Positions 34,363 through 44,700 of a stretch of DNA of 64,000 nucleotides are shown here, one piece after another. The stretch covers positions 115,674 through 179,673 of the forward strand of contig NZ_JAHXBG010000022.1 in assembly GCF_020103725.1 (NCBI RefSeq). The letters are read 5' to 3'. Source of the stretch: Hyalangium gracile (lineage in GTDB: Bacteria; Myxococcota; Myxococcia; Myxococcales; Myxococcaceae). Each line of letters opens with the position of its first letter. The stretch's first letter is position 1. The notes under the pieces were generated by a model. The model was given only the letters and a program-made list of their open reading frames with translations. It had not been told where the DNA came from and made no database searches. The position numbers and the translations under genes were made by a program.

Positions 34363-35937
34363 ATGTCGAGAATGAAGTGGATGTTCGCTCTGGGGGGCGT
34401 CGTGGCATCGGCCGCGCTGTGGGCCTGCGCGACCATGGGCCAGGGGGGAGCCGAAGGCGGAGGGCAGCAGGGTGGGGGTGACCCCCTGACCCAGGCGGGG
34501 ACGTGCGCGGGGCCGTACCCCAGCTACTGGCAGGATCCGAAGTTCACCAGCACGGGGATGTGGCAGGGCCAGCAGATCTCCAACCAGCCGCCCGCGGACT
34601 GGAAGGGGCCCATCTTCCGGCTGAGCCAGAAGTACCCCGAGGCGCTGCCGCCCGAGGAGAACGTGCCCTGGAAGGCGTTCAACCCCTTCAAGGCCGGGCT
34701 GAGCCAGGAGGACAAGCGCAAGCAGGCCTATGAGTACTCGTGGGCCGTGCTGCGCTACATCCAGGAGGGCAACGTCGATCAGGGCGCCTCGGGTGGCGAC
34801 ATCGAGAAGGACTGGACGCTGTGCAACAACCCGGTGCGCTCCTGGGTCCACATCCCCTTCCAGACGTACGAGCCGCTGGGCGGGCGGGAGTTCATCCACG
34901 GGCTCACGCGTGAGGCGCCCGTCACCTTCACCATGAAGAATGGCACGCAGCTGAAGAGCACCGTCTGGGCGGTGGGCTTCTACAACCCCCGCGCCGCGTA
35001 CACGCTGGGGCAGACGTGGAGGCCCGACGGCAAGGCGGTGTTCCCCACGAGCAACGTGGCCTTCCCGGAGGGGGCGGTGATCGGCAAGCTGCTGTTCACC
35101 ACGGCGACGGACAAGGACATCCCCATCCTGTCCAACATGCCGGTGTGGAAGGCCAACATCAGCGATCCGGCGTTCTGTGGCTGCTCGCTCCCGAAGGGGC
35201 AGGCGTGCTCGTTCCAGCAGCTCAGCCAGATGTGCCCGCGCTCCGAGGGCCAGGTGACGCTGATGCAGCTCGACATCGCGGTGCGCGACGCCCGCTCTCC
35301 CTCGGGCTGGGCGTATGGCACCTTCGTCGCGGATGGGCAGGTGAAGGCGGGCGAGAAGAACCCCTGGAACCGGCTCTCCACCCTGGGGCTCATGTGGGGC
35401 AATGACGTGCCGCCCGCGGGACAGCTCGCCATCGCCTACCCGGCGGATCCCCGCAAGAACGGCTTCGCGCAGGAGGTCGTCGAGTGGGAGGTGGCCGATC
35501 GCTGGAACGCGACCACGGACGGTGGCCACCTGGGGTGCAACAGCCGGCTGGACGGCCCCGCCGACAGCACGCGCAGCTCCTGCCTGTCCTGCCACATGAC
35601 GGGCTCCGTCCCGGACAAGAACCGCAAAGTGCCCGCCTTCATCGTCACCCCCACGGACTCGAGCGGAAAGCCGATCGCCACCGAGGGCCAGTGCGCCCAG
35701 GCGCCAGGCCAGCCCGACCTGGATGCCACGTACTTCGCGGAGCTGCCGTGCAGCACCCCGTTCTCGGGCACGGGCGTGGCGAAGCCGCAGTACCCCAATG
35801 GCTCCACGCAGTGGGTCTCCACGGACTTCTCGCTGCAGCTGTCCATCAGCATGGTCCAGTGGATGGAGTGGCAGGCGGATCAGGTGGAAGAGGCCAACGG
35901 GCCGCGCATCATGCAGGGCGTCCTGCCGGGACGCTGA
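34363..35937 (+). CDS. Haem-binding lipoprotein downstream of molybdoenzyme
   Basis: This 524-residue exported protein has a lipoprotein-like signal ending at ALWAC, followed by a Gly/Gln-rich linker. A single CxxCH haem site (SCLSCHMTG) lies in the last third, and several other Cys residues (FCGCSLP, ACSFQQ, MCPRSEG) probably form disulfides. AGGAGAG precedes ATG 34363. The gene starts 30 bases after the molybdoenzyme and ends at a strong hairpin, so the two are probably one operon. It may take electrons from that enzyme or serve another redox reaction outside the cytoplasm. No named family is recognised. Confidence 0.78.
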   Translation: MSRMKWMFALGGVVASAALWACATMGQGGAEGGGQQGGGDPLTQAGTCAGPYPSYWQDPKFTSTGMWQGQQISNQPPADWKGPIFRLSQKYPEALPPEENVPWKAFNPFKAGLSQEDKRKQAYEYSWAVLRYIQEGNVDQGASGGDIEKDWTLCNNPVRSWVHIPFQTYEPLGGREFIHGLTREAPVTFTMKNGTQLKSTVWAVGFYNPRAAYTLGQTWRPDGKAVFPTSNVAFPEGAVIGKLLFTTATDKDIPILSNMPVWKANISDPAFCGCSLPKGQACSFQQLSQMCPRSEGQVTLMQLDIAVRDARSPSGWAYGTFVADGQVKAGEKNPWNRLSTLGLMWGNDVPPAGQLAIAYPADPRKNGFAQEVVEWEVADRWNATTDGGHLGCNSRLDGPADSTRSSCLSCHMTGSVPDKNRKVPAFIVTPTDSSGKPIATEGQCAQAPGQPDLDATYFAELPCSTPFSGTGVAKPQYPNGSTQWVSTDFSLQLSISMVQWMEWQADQVEEANGPRIMQGVLPGR

Positions 35938-35947
35938 CACGAACGCG

Positions 35948-35983
35948 GGCCGGCTCCTCCAGGAGAGGCGGGAGGAGCCGGCC
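35948..35983. terminator. Strong bidirectional terminator hairpin
   Basis: A perfect 13-base stem, GGCCGGCTCCTCC (35948-35960) with GGAGGAGCCGGCC (35971-35983), has a ten-base loop. It lies in the 60 bases between two convergent genes and could stop transcription from both sides. No T-run is present. Confidence 0.7.
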
Positions 35984-35997
35984 GTGCTTCGGGATGA

Positions 35998-38900
35998 CTA
36001 CTTGCAGATGAGCGAGGCCTTCGGTGTGAAGTTGGCCTGCTGCGCCGCCAGCCGCTCGGACTCGATGCGGTTGATGTACTGCTCGCGCTGCAGGATCTCG
36101 TTGCGGATATAGGCGGTGACGTTGGCCGGCGATTGCAGGAGCCGTCCGAAGCCGCCGCTCACCGCGGACACGGTGGCCGCGCCCAGCGGCGGGTTGTGCA
36201 TGGCGAAGTCGGCTGCCTTGGCCACGCTCTGGATGAAGGTGCCGGGGTCGAACTTCACGGACACCAGCGGCATCTTCGCTTCGATGCCCTTGATGCCCAT
36301 GCCGAACCCGAACTCGAACTTCCAGCCCACCTCCACCCCAAGACCGGCCGCCTCGGCGCTCACCGACGCGAGGTTCAAGCCGATGGCCGCCTTGACCTCC
36401 GTGAGGGAGATCTTCGCTCCGGCGGAGAACCCGACCATCTGGGCCGCGACCTTGGCCTGGATGCCAGCGATCTCTGCTTCGCTGCCGTAGTAGAGCGCCG
36501 AGGCCTTCACCTGGACATCCATCTGGGGGCCGCCCTTCGAGGCCTGGCTCCCCGCGGCGGTGACGCTGTAACGGAGGACCTGGATCCCGCTCGGGAGGGT
36601 CTCCACCTGGCCCGTGTAGCTGATCAGCTTCAGCTCGGTGCCCGTCTTCACCGGATCTCCCAGGCCCTCCTTGCCGGTCGGGTCGAGGAAGTCGAGCGGC
36701 TGGTTGCGGACGTAGCCGTACAGGTTACACTCCACCGGGCTGCCCAGGCACTTGTCGGGGGACTCGAGGAAGAGCGGGTCCGGGGTGATGAAGCGGTTGA
36801 GCGTGGCGTCGTAGTCACGCACGCCCATGCGGATGAAGCCCAGGTCCGCGTCATAGGCCTTCTGGACATAGTCCAGGGCCGCGGCGGAGGAGGGGTGGGT
36901 GGAGCGGTTGCCGAAGGGCGAGGCCAGGCGAGGCGTGCCGTTGGCGTCGGCCAGGACGGTGCCTCGGTGGTCCGCGGCCAGGGGCTGGAAGGTGCCGTTC
37001 TTGAGCAGGCCCACCAGCTGGCCCTCCACGCGCACCGGCAGGGACAGGCCGGACGCGTCCAGGTAGCTGCCGCCAGGGAGGTAGGCGGCCACCGGGCCGA
37101 GGGTGGTGCCATTGAGCTTCAGGATGCGCTCGCCGGCCTCATCGTAGAGGAACTTCCAGACGGTGGCGCCCCGCTGGGCCTGGGCCACCTGGCCGTTGGG
37201 GCCGTAGGTGAGGAGCAGGTCGTCCTTGGCGACGGTGCGGCCCAGGGCATCGAAGGTGTAGACGGCGCTGCCCGCCGTGAGGGTGTTGCCGTTGCGGGTG
37301 AGCGGGCGGTGGTTGGCGCCCTCCGTGATGGAGGTGGGCAGGCCCACGCTGTCGAAGCCGTAGCCGTAGGTGCTCTGCGCATCGGTGGAGCTGGTGAGGA
37401 AGCCCTGCGAGGAGTAGCCGTACTGGCGGCTGACGCTCGAGGCGCCCACCTGCAGCACCTCGCTCCCGGTGAGTCCCCGGGCATTCAGCTTCCAGCCGGC
37501 GGAGGATGTCCACGCGGGCGTCTGCTGGCTCACGAAGGTGCGGCGGCGGGTGAGGCCGTCATAGCCGAAGCCCACCGAGGTCCCCTGGCCGAAGTTCACG
37601 AGCGCGAGCTGGCCGTGGGGGTTGTATTGGAGGCTGGCCCAGGGCTGACCGTTCAGCGAGATGGCGCTGACGCGGCCGTAGGCATCCCACGCATAGGTCT
37701 TCGTGGTGGTGCCCAGCGCCTGTCCGTTGCCGTCCTTGAGGGTGGCGCTCTCCTGCAGGACGCTGCTTCCCTCCGCGTAGGTGGACTGGGTCTCCACGGT
37801 GCGCCAGCCATCCAGGGTGAAGGTCGTCTTGAGGAGGGTGCCATCCATCCGGTACTGGAGCAGCTTGGTGTAGCCCTCGCCGGTGATGGCGGTGAGGAAG
37901 CCCGGCCAGCTGGTGTTGGTGGGCTGCGCGGGGGTGGCTCCGTCGAAGTAGAAGCGGTAGGTCTGCGTGGCGCCGGAGGCCGTGTCCGTGTGGACCGTAT
38001 GGGTGCGGCGGCCGATGGCGTCGTACTGGTAGCTCTCGGTGCGCGCCAGGCTGGCCTGGGGCGTGAGGAAGCGCTTGGTGCTCAGCAGTCCCGTGGTGGG
38101 GGCGTACTGGTACTCCACGGTGGCGATGCCATCGCGCTCCACGCGCGCCACCCGGCCATAGCCGTCATACGTCACCCGGTGGCCCTGGTTGCCTGGCAGC
38201 AGCACGCTGCGCAGTCGGCCCAGGGCGTCATAGCCATAGTGGTAGGTGGTGGAGGCCTCGTCCTCGTACCGCACGAGGCGCTTGCCGGCATCCAGGTAGC
38301 TGCGGCGGGTGTGCGTGTCGTTGTCCTTCGTCTCCTGGCGCAGCAGGTCTCCCTCCAGGACCCACGACATGGCCGTCTTCTTCTGCACGTCCGAGTGCAG
38401 GCGGGTGAGCGCCTCCAGCTCGTAGCCGAAGCCGGCGGCGCGGGCGCTGCTCGTCCACTCGATGCCGCTCAGCAGGGTGGCGTAGTCCAGCGAGGCCATG
38501 TCCGTCTGGGCGGGCAGGTTGGGGCGCGTGTGGCCCAGGGTCTTCAGCTGCTGGCGGCTGCGGGTGGTGACGCCGTCGAACACCCAGCCCTCCGGGATGC
38601 GGGTAGCCGTGGCCACCTTCTCGCCGGCCGCCGTGGCGTACTCCTGGGTGGTGCTCTTGGCGCCGGAGGCGGCATGCACCAGGGAGGTGGACGCGATGCT
38701 GCCCGGACGGGTGGCGGTGGCGTAGTGGTAGGCCAGCAGCACGTTGGGGTTGGCCTCGGTGGCCGCGCCCAGGTTGTCCCACTGCTTGAGCAGCCGCTCC
38801 TGCCCGTCATAGCGGAAGCGCTGCGCCAGGGTGTTGAGGCCGCGCCGGGTGGTCAGCGTCAGCAGGCCGTCCTGCGTGGGGCTCCGCTCGGAGGCCTCCA

Positions 38901-41664
38901 CCACCACGCCCCCCGGCTGCGTCACCTTCTTCAGCAGGAGCGTCCCGGCCTCGTACTCGAAGGAGGTGGTGCCCTGGCCCGGAGCGGACACGCTCTTCAC
39001 GGTGGAGTCCGGGTTGTAGACGACAGACTGCAGCACCAGCGGCCCCTGGGGCCCCAGCGCGTCCACCCGCTCCACCAGGCCCACCGCGTTGCGGACGATG
39101 GTGCCCTGGTACTGGAAGTCCAGGGCCGCCTGGGGGTGGGTGCCCGTCAGCGTCAGTGAGGCGGGCAGGCAGTGCAGGTGCTGGGAGAGGGCGGGGAGGT
39201 TGGCGCGCTGGCTGGTGGTGGTGAGGCTGCCCCAGGCGGTGGTGTGGACCGACTGGGTGGGGCACAGCCCGTCGAAGGCCAGGGTCTGGCTCTTCTCCCC
39301 CAGAGCGAGGGCCGGGTTGGAGGCGTCCCGGAAGCCACGGCCCTCCTCCTTCAGGCGCTTGAAGCCGACGCCCTGGTACGTCGCGTCCTCGTACTGGTGA
39401 TACTCGTACTCCCGCACCAGCGGCGTGCGCGCGTCGGTGCGGGTGGCGGACGTCATCAACCCCGCGAAGGTGTCGCCGTTGAGGAAGTTCACCGCATGGG
39501 TGATGGAGGCGTCCTGGCGCACCACGCTGTCGAAGCCCACCAGGTACTTGCCCTCGCCGTGGTAGCTGGGGCCGAAGTACTGGTACGTGTACGTCGCCTT
39601 GTCGTAGCCGGAGGACTCCACCTCCAGCATCTCGAGCACCGGCTGACGGAAGCGCGCCCCGGGCGTGGCGGGCGTGCGCCCGTAGGTGAAGCGCAGCACC
39701 GTGCCCTTGCCGTCATCCGCGGTGGCCAGCAGGCCCGTCTCGGGCCGGTCCAGCGAGGCGGTGAAGGCCTGGCCGAACTTCGTCACCGTGAGGCTGATGT
39801 TGCCGCTGCCGGCGAAGTCGCCGTTCGCCAGCGGGCTCGTCAGCCCGTCATAGAAGCCGAGCGCCGGGACGGAGAACTCCGCGAAGTGGGTGCCCGTGTT
39901 GATGAAGAGCGAGGCGATGTCCGCTCGGGAGAGCAGCACGTCCGTCAGCCCGTCCCGGTTGACGTCCATGAAGGTGGTCGAATAGCTGGACAGCTCCGTC
40001 AGGTCCTCCCCGGTCGTGACGCGCACGGGGAGTGTCTGCCCGTCCGTCTCGAAGTCGAGGTGGCCCTTGCCTGGCCACACCACGTAGCCGCCATCGAAGC
40101 GGGACACGATGTCCGGCAGGCTGTCGCCGTTCATGTCGTGGACCCAGGAGACCTGGGGGTTGAAGGCGGGCATCAGCATGCCTCCGCTCACGCTCCCGAA
40201 CGTGACTTCGTGAGGGCCCGTGCTGGTGTTGGGCAGCACCTCGAAGCCTCCCTCGTAGACGCGCAGCAGGTCCGGCTGGAAGTCGCGGTTGACGTCCACC
40301 AGGCGGGTGTTGGCGCTCAGCTCCCAGGAGCCCGGCAGCGTCCGGGAGACCATCAGCGCGCCATCACGGCCGCATACCTTCACGTCCGTGTGCGTGAAGG
40401 CCGCGTTGTTGCGGACGGACACCACCTGGTAGGTGTCCAGCTGGGGCCACATCTGCGTCAACAGGCGCGGCTCGTTCGAGTCGCTCTCCTGGGGGCGGCA
40501 GTCCGCCTCCGTCCCCACGGACGGGGTGGGGAGCTCCTCGGCCCGGAACCCGTTCTCCTCCTGCACGAAGAGGGTGTGGCGCTGGCTGTGCTCGAAGTCG
40601 AGCCGCCCATCCCGGTCCGCGTCCAGCAGCGCGGCGCGCGAGGGCTGGATGGAGTCCTCTCCCCAGGCCAGCAGCGCCGAGAACAGCTTGGGCACCGGCT
40701 GGAACTGGGCGGTGGAGAGCGCCGCGGCGGGCGAGTGGTAGGTGTAGCGCACGGGGGGCGCCGCCTCGCCAGAGCTGAAGAGCTGCTGCACCTGGGAGAG
40801 GTAGAAGGCGGTGCCGACGCCAGCCTCCTGGTACCCGAGCTCATAGCGCCAGCGCTCCTGGAATGTCCCCAGGGTGGCGTGGCGGGCCTTCACCCGCACC
40901 TGGGAGACGCGCCGGTCCAGCTGGAGCGCCTGCCCGGAGCGGTAGTCCGAGAAGGTGCGTGCCGTGGAGGCGTAGCTCAGCTCGATGCGGTACTGGAAGC
41001 TGCTGCCGGTGCCGCCATAGGAGACAGCGGTGACGAAGAGGCGCCCCGAGGCGTTGGCCTCGTAGTCGAAGTGCGTCTGTCGCCCGGTGGCCGACACCAC
41101 GTCCCGGAGGTACCAGGCATAGGTGCCCTGGGCCGTGTCGATGCGAGCCTGGCCACCGAAGGTCCACGTGCTGCCGTCCGAGAGGTAGGCGGTGAGCGTC
41201 GTGCCCGAGCGGTGCACGCGCACCGGCCCGCTCAGCCCCGCCGGGTACCAGTACCCGTCACTGCCGGCGACCAGGCGGCCCCAGGGGCTGGAGAGCTCGT
41301 CGGTGGCGTAGTCCAGATCCCCACGCACCCGCCAGCGGGTGATGGCCAGCGAGGCCTGCCAGCCGTGGCCCCACTCGGACAGGCCCGCGTCGGCGGAGTA
41401 GGACGGGAACGGGCTCGCCAGCGGCGCGCCGCGCTCGGTGGGAAGGGAGAAGGACGACGCGAGGGAGAAGCCACCGCGCGCGACATCGGCCGGACCGAAG
41501 GCCGTCTGCGCGTAGGTGCCCACGAGCGAGCCGCGCTGGGGCGCGCCGAGCTGGGGCGGTTGGATCTTCGAGTCGCTGAAGGGCAGCGTCTGGGCGGACG
41601 CGCCGAGGGAAAGCAAGGTCACGGCGCTGCACAGCAGCCGCCGCAAGGGCAGGAAGGGTTTCAT
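35998..41664 (-). CDS. SpvB/FG-GAP/RHS repeat protein with novel C-terminal tip
   Basis: This 1,888-residue exported protein has a signal peptide (LCSAVTLLSLGASAQT). An SpvB-like N-terminal domain is followed by FG-GAP/VCBS repeats (DVNRDGLTDVLLS, DMNGDSLPDIVSRF), a TcdB-like middle part and many YD/RHS repeats. The RHS core ends in RMGVRDYDATLNRFITPDPL and NQPLDFLDPTGK. After the core comes a tip of about 223 residues (36001-36669) rich in Gly, Ala and Val, with GVEVGWKFEFGFGMGIKG, that I cannot assign. The architecture is that of TcB/TcC-like toxin shells. ATG 41664 begins the signal peptide. It is encoded 95 bases after a giant lipoprotein gene. No immunity gene follows. Confidence 0.9.
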   Translation of the reverse strand: MKPFLPLRRLLCSAVTLLSLGASAQTLPFSDSKIQPPQLGAPQRGSLVGTYAQTAFGPADVARGGFSLASSFSLPTERGAPLASPFPSYSADAGLSEWGHGWQASLAITRWRVRGDLDYATDELSSPWGRLVAGSDGYWYPAGLSGPVRVHRSGTTLTAYLSDGSTWTFGGQARIDTAQGTYAWYLRDVVSATGRQTHFDYEANASGRLFVTAVSYGGTGSSFQYRIELSYASTARTFSDYRSGQALQLDRRVSQVRVKARHATLGTFQERWRYELGYQEAGVGTAFYLSQVQQLFSSGEAAPPVRYTYHSPAAALSTAQFQPVPKLFSALLAWGEDSIQPSRAALLDADRDGRLDFEHSQRHTLFVQEENGFRAEELPTPSVGTEADCRPQESDSNEPRLLTQMWPQLDTYQVVSVRNNAAFTHTDVKVCGRDGALMVSRTLPGSWELSANTRLVDVNRDFQPDLLRVYEGGFEVLPNTSTGPHEVTFGSVSGGMLMPAFNPQVSWVHDMNGDSLPDIVSRFDGGYVVWPGKGHLDFETDGQTLPVRVTTGEDLTELSSYSTTFMDVNRDGLTDVLLSRADIASLFINTGTHFAEFSVPALGFYDGLTSPLANGDFAGSGNISLTVTKFGQAFTASLDRPETGLLATADDGKGTVLRFTYGRTPATPGARFRQPVLEMLEVESSGYDKATYTYQYFGPSYHGEGKYLVGFDSVVRQDASITHAVNFLNGDTFAGLMTSATRTDARTPLVREYEYHQYEDATYQGVGFKRLKEEGRGFRDASNPALALGEKSQTLAFDGLCPTQSVHTTAWGSLTTTSQRANLPALSQHLHCLPASLTLTGTHPQAALDFQYQGTIVRNAVGLVERVDALGPQGPLVLQSVVYNPDSTVKSVSAPGQGTTSFEYEAGTLLLKKVTQPGGVVVEASERSPTQDGLLTLTTRRGLNTLAQRFRYDGQERLLKQWDNLGAATEANPNVLLAYHYATATRPGSIASTSLVHAASGAKSTTQEYATAAGEKVATATRIPEGWVFDGVTTRSRQQLKTLGHTRPNLPAQTDMASLDYATLLSGIEWTSSARAAGFGYELEALTRLHSDVQKKTAMSWVLEGDLLRQETKDNDTHTRRSYLDAGKRLVRYEDEASTTYHYGYDALGRLRSVLLPGNQGHRVTYDGYGRVARVERDGIATVEYQYAPTTGLLSTKRFLTPQASLARTESYQYDAIGRRTHTVHTDTASGATQTYRFYFDGATPAQPTNTSWPGFLTAITGEGYTKLLQYRMDGTLLKTTFTLDGWRTVETQSTYAEGSSVLQESATLKDGNGQALGTTTKTYAWDAYGRVSAISLNGQPWASLQYNPHGQLALVNFGQGTSVGFGYDGLTRRRTFVSQQTPAWTSSAGWKLNARGLTGSEVLQVGASSVSRQYGYSSQGFLTSSTDAQSTYGYGFDSVGLPTSITEGANHRPLTRNGNTLTAGSAVYTFDALGRTVAKDDLLLTYGPNGQVAQAQRGATVWKFLYDEAGERILKLNGTTLGPVAAYLPGGSYLDASGLSLPVRVEGQLVGLLKNGTFQPLAADHRGTVLADANGTPRLASPFGNRSTHPSSAAALDYVQKAYDADLGFIRMGVRDYDATLNRFITPDPLFLESPDKCLGSPVECNLYGYVRNQPLDFLDPTGKEGLGDPVKTGTELKLISYTGQVETLPSGIQVLRYSVTAAGSQASKGGPQMDVQVKASALYYGSEAEIAGIQAKVAAQMVGFSAGAKISLTEVKAAIGLNLASVSAEAAGLGVEVGWKFEFGFGMGIKGIEAKMPLVSVKFDPGTFIQSVAKAADFAMHNPPLGAATVSAVSGGFGRLLQSPANVTAYIRNEILQREQYINRIESERLAAQQANFTPKASLICK

Positions 41665-41759
41665 GAGGGGTTTCCGTGAGAGAGAGTCGCGTGGCAGGAG
41701 AAGGCGGGCGCCCGGAGCTCGGACGCCCGCCTCACTCCTGGGCCACACGGGGGTTCAGC

Positions 41760-44700
41760 CTACTGGCACACCTGCGGCTGCGAGACGTCCAGCACCGCGC
41801 GCTTGTCCACCTTCAACATCACGACCAGCTCGGTGGCGGCATCCAGCGGGTTGGGGGCCTGCTGGAAGAAGTCCGACATGTCGACCTGCATGGCTCCGAA
41901 GGGAGACAGGCCGTCGCCGGTGATGTTCTGGTTCGCCTCGGGCTTGCTCGTCTCGTGCAGCTCGAACCGCTCGAGCGCCTGGGCGCCGTTGCCGAAGAGG
42001 ATGCGCGGCGAGCCCGTGAGCCAGAGCGGGTCGATCATGGTGTACGTCTTCGTCACCGTCTCGCCGGTGAAGGCGAAGCTGTCGGACCAGGCCACGCTGG
42101 CCCGCTTCATCTGGCTGTTGAGCGAGTCATTCGAGGGCTGATTGGGCCGGACCAGGAAGAAGGCCATCGTCTTCAGCAGGGGCGTGCCCTCGTTGCACTG
42201 CATGAGGCCGGAGGCGCCGCCCACGGCGGTGTACAGGTCCTCCGGGGTCAGCTTCAGGGTGAACTTCCCCTGGCTGGCCAGGGCGGCCCACAGCGCCTCG
42301 GAGCGCTCACTGTCCGCCTTGCGCCACGGCGAGACGTTGCTGTTGTTGATGTTGGGACGGGGGAAGCTGAGCGCCACGAGCGTGTGGCTCTCCGTCGGAT
42401 CATTGAGGCGCGCGTCGGCGAGCTTCGTCTCGATGGTCGACACCGCGTTGATGGCCAGGGTGGTCAGGGTGGGGAAGTCCGCCGACCAGTTGGCCCGCAC
42501 CAGCGTATCGAGCGCGGGCGCGGTCTTCAGGCTGGCGATCGCCGTCGGGTAGCGCAGGTCCATCACCGGGTACAGGTAGTCGGTGACCAGGGTGGTGAGC
42601 GAGCGCAGGCCCTCGCGCATCATCAGGCCATCCAGGTTGCGCAGGTTCCACAGCGGCAGCAGCCGCAGCAGGCGTGCCTTCTCCTCGCCCGCGGCGAGGT
42701 CGTCCCGGAGGAACTGGAAGTCGAGCATCATCGTCCGCAGGGCCCGCTCCACGGCGTGGATCTGCAGCAGCCGCTCCAGGCGGGCCAGCTCCTTGCTGAC
42801 GTGCGCGTTGAAGAGCGCGGTGAAGACCGGGGGCATGTCCGAGACCTGGCAGCCCGGGCACTCCTGGCTGAAGGCGGTGAGCAGCCGGGCCGACGCGGCG
42901 TCGCGCAGGGCGCTCAGCTCGCTGGAGGTGACGCGGCCCTGGGAGACCGCCGCCGAAGTGGCGGCCCGCAGGTCCGTCATCGACTGCGCCATGGCCTTGC
43001 CCAGCGCCTTGGCCGCCTGGCCCGCCGGGACCAGCTGGGTGAACTCCACGGTGAGGGCGTGCTGGGTGTCCGCCACGCACCCGCCCTTGTCGTTCACCAC
43101 GAGGTAGTAGTCCTGGTCCGCCTCGACCACGACCGAGGTGTTCGGCTCCTGGAGGATGCGCACGTCGCGAATCTGCCCGGGAGCAGAGCCGTCCTTCTCC
43201 ATCGCCACCAGCAGCAGGCTGCCCGCGGGCGCTCCGGGGAAGGGGGTGTTCGAGACGCGAAGACCCGTGGCGAAGGATGCGGAGGTGCGCGAGTCCACAC
43301 CCTCATTGAGGTTGACCGATGTCTCCATCCCCAGGGAGGCCGCCATGCAGGCCTCCGCCGAGGCGTAGGCCGTCCCGCCGTTACCCAGGAACTTGAACCC
43401 CGCCTCGACCTTGACGCCCATGCAGAGCTTGGTGTCCAGCGAGGAGCGCGCATACGCGTTCAGCGACGTGGACCCGGTGGCGAACTGCCCGTCCTGGAAG
43501 GTGACGATGTAGCCACCCGGCCCGGTGAGGGCGCCACCCTGAGGGGCCACCACGGGGAGCTGGACGTTCGGATCCTCCGGGTTCGCCAGGGTGGTATTCA
43601 GCAGCGCGCAGCTCGGCGCATAGAGGCCGGTGGTGCGGAAGTTCAGCAGGTGGCCTGCCTGGGCCTGCACCTTCCAGACCTGTCCCCCGTTCTCGAAGGC
43701 CACCGTCTGGATCTGCTCCCAGGGGTCGCCGAAGTGGGCGTCCGCCGCATCGACGTTCAGGGTCTGCGTCGGCGTGCGCTGGATCTGCATCAGCGCGAGC
43801 TGCGCCTCCTCCTGCTCCAGCACGGTGTTGAAGGCGCCCGCGAAGTCACCGAACTGGGCCTCGTCGAGGGCCAGGTTGTCCTGCAGGCCGATCAGGTCCT
43901 CGTTGAGCGCGTAGAACTCCTCGACCTTCTTGTCGAGCTGGTTGGCGAGCGAGGCCTGGTTGCTCGCGTTGCCCATCTCGGCCAGCAGGTTGCTCACGTA
44001 GTTGGCCTGGTTGGCCACGTACTGATCGCGCGCCGAGGTGAGGTCCTGCTTGCGGCTCTGGATGTGGCTGTTGAGGAGGACCTGCTTCGACTCCTGGATG
44101 CCGATGCGCAGCGTGTTGCGGGCGGTGCTCTGGAAGACGCCCGCCTTGGCGTAGCTCTGGGTGAAGGCGTGGGCCTGCTGGACCATCTTCGCCCAGGCGA
44201 CGAGCGGCACGCTCGGAGCGCCCTGCGGCTCGCGGAGCAGCTCGGGCGTGTACGACGGCGCGCCGGAGCTGGCGGTGACCGCGGCGGCGAAGGTGCCGTG
44301 CCGCAGCGCGAGCTGGTTGAAGATGTTCTTCCACTCCGCGTGCCCGGGGTACGCGGAGGCGGCCAGCACCGTGGAGGCATTCACCGCGTTCTGGAGCGCG
44401 GCCGCGTCCGGCACCGAGGCGAAGAGCGCCCACAGCTCGCTCATCTCCGTCTTCACCTGGCCCGACTCACAGCCCTTGAAGCGGCAGCCCAGGTCATGCA
44501 GCTGGCTGAAGTCCTCCATCCGCTCGAAGAGGCCCCGGAAGCCATCACTCAAGAGGAGCAGCAGCGCGCCGCCCTTGAGCGGGGGCTGGGCCTGGGACAG
44601 CGCGGCACGCAGCACGACCTGGTCCGTCTTGAGCCCGACGTTGAGCGGATCCGCCACCATCCCGGTGCCGTTCGCGTTGACGAGGGTGTGCGCGTAGGCC

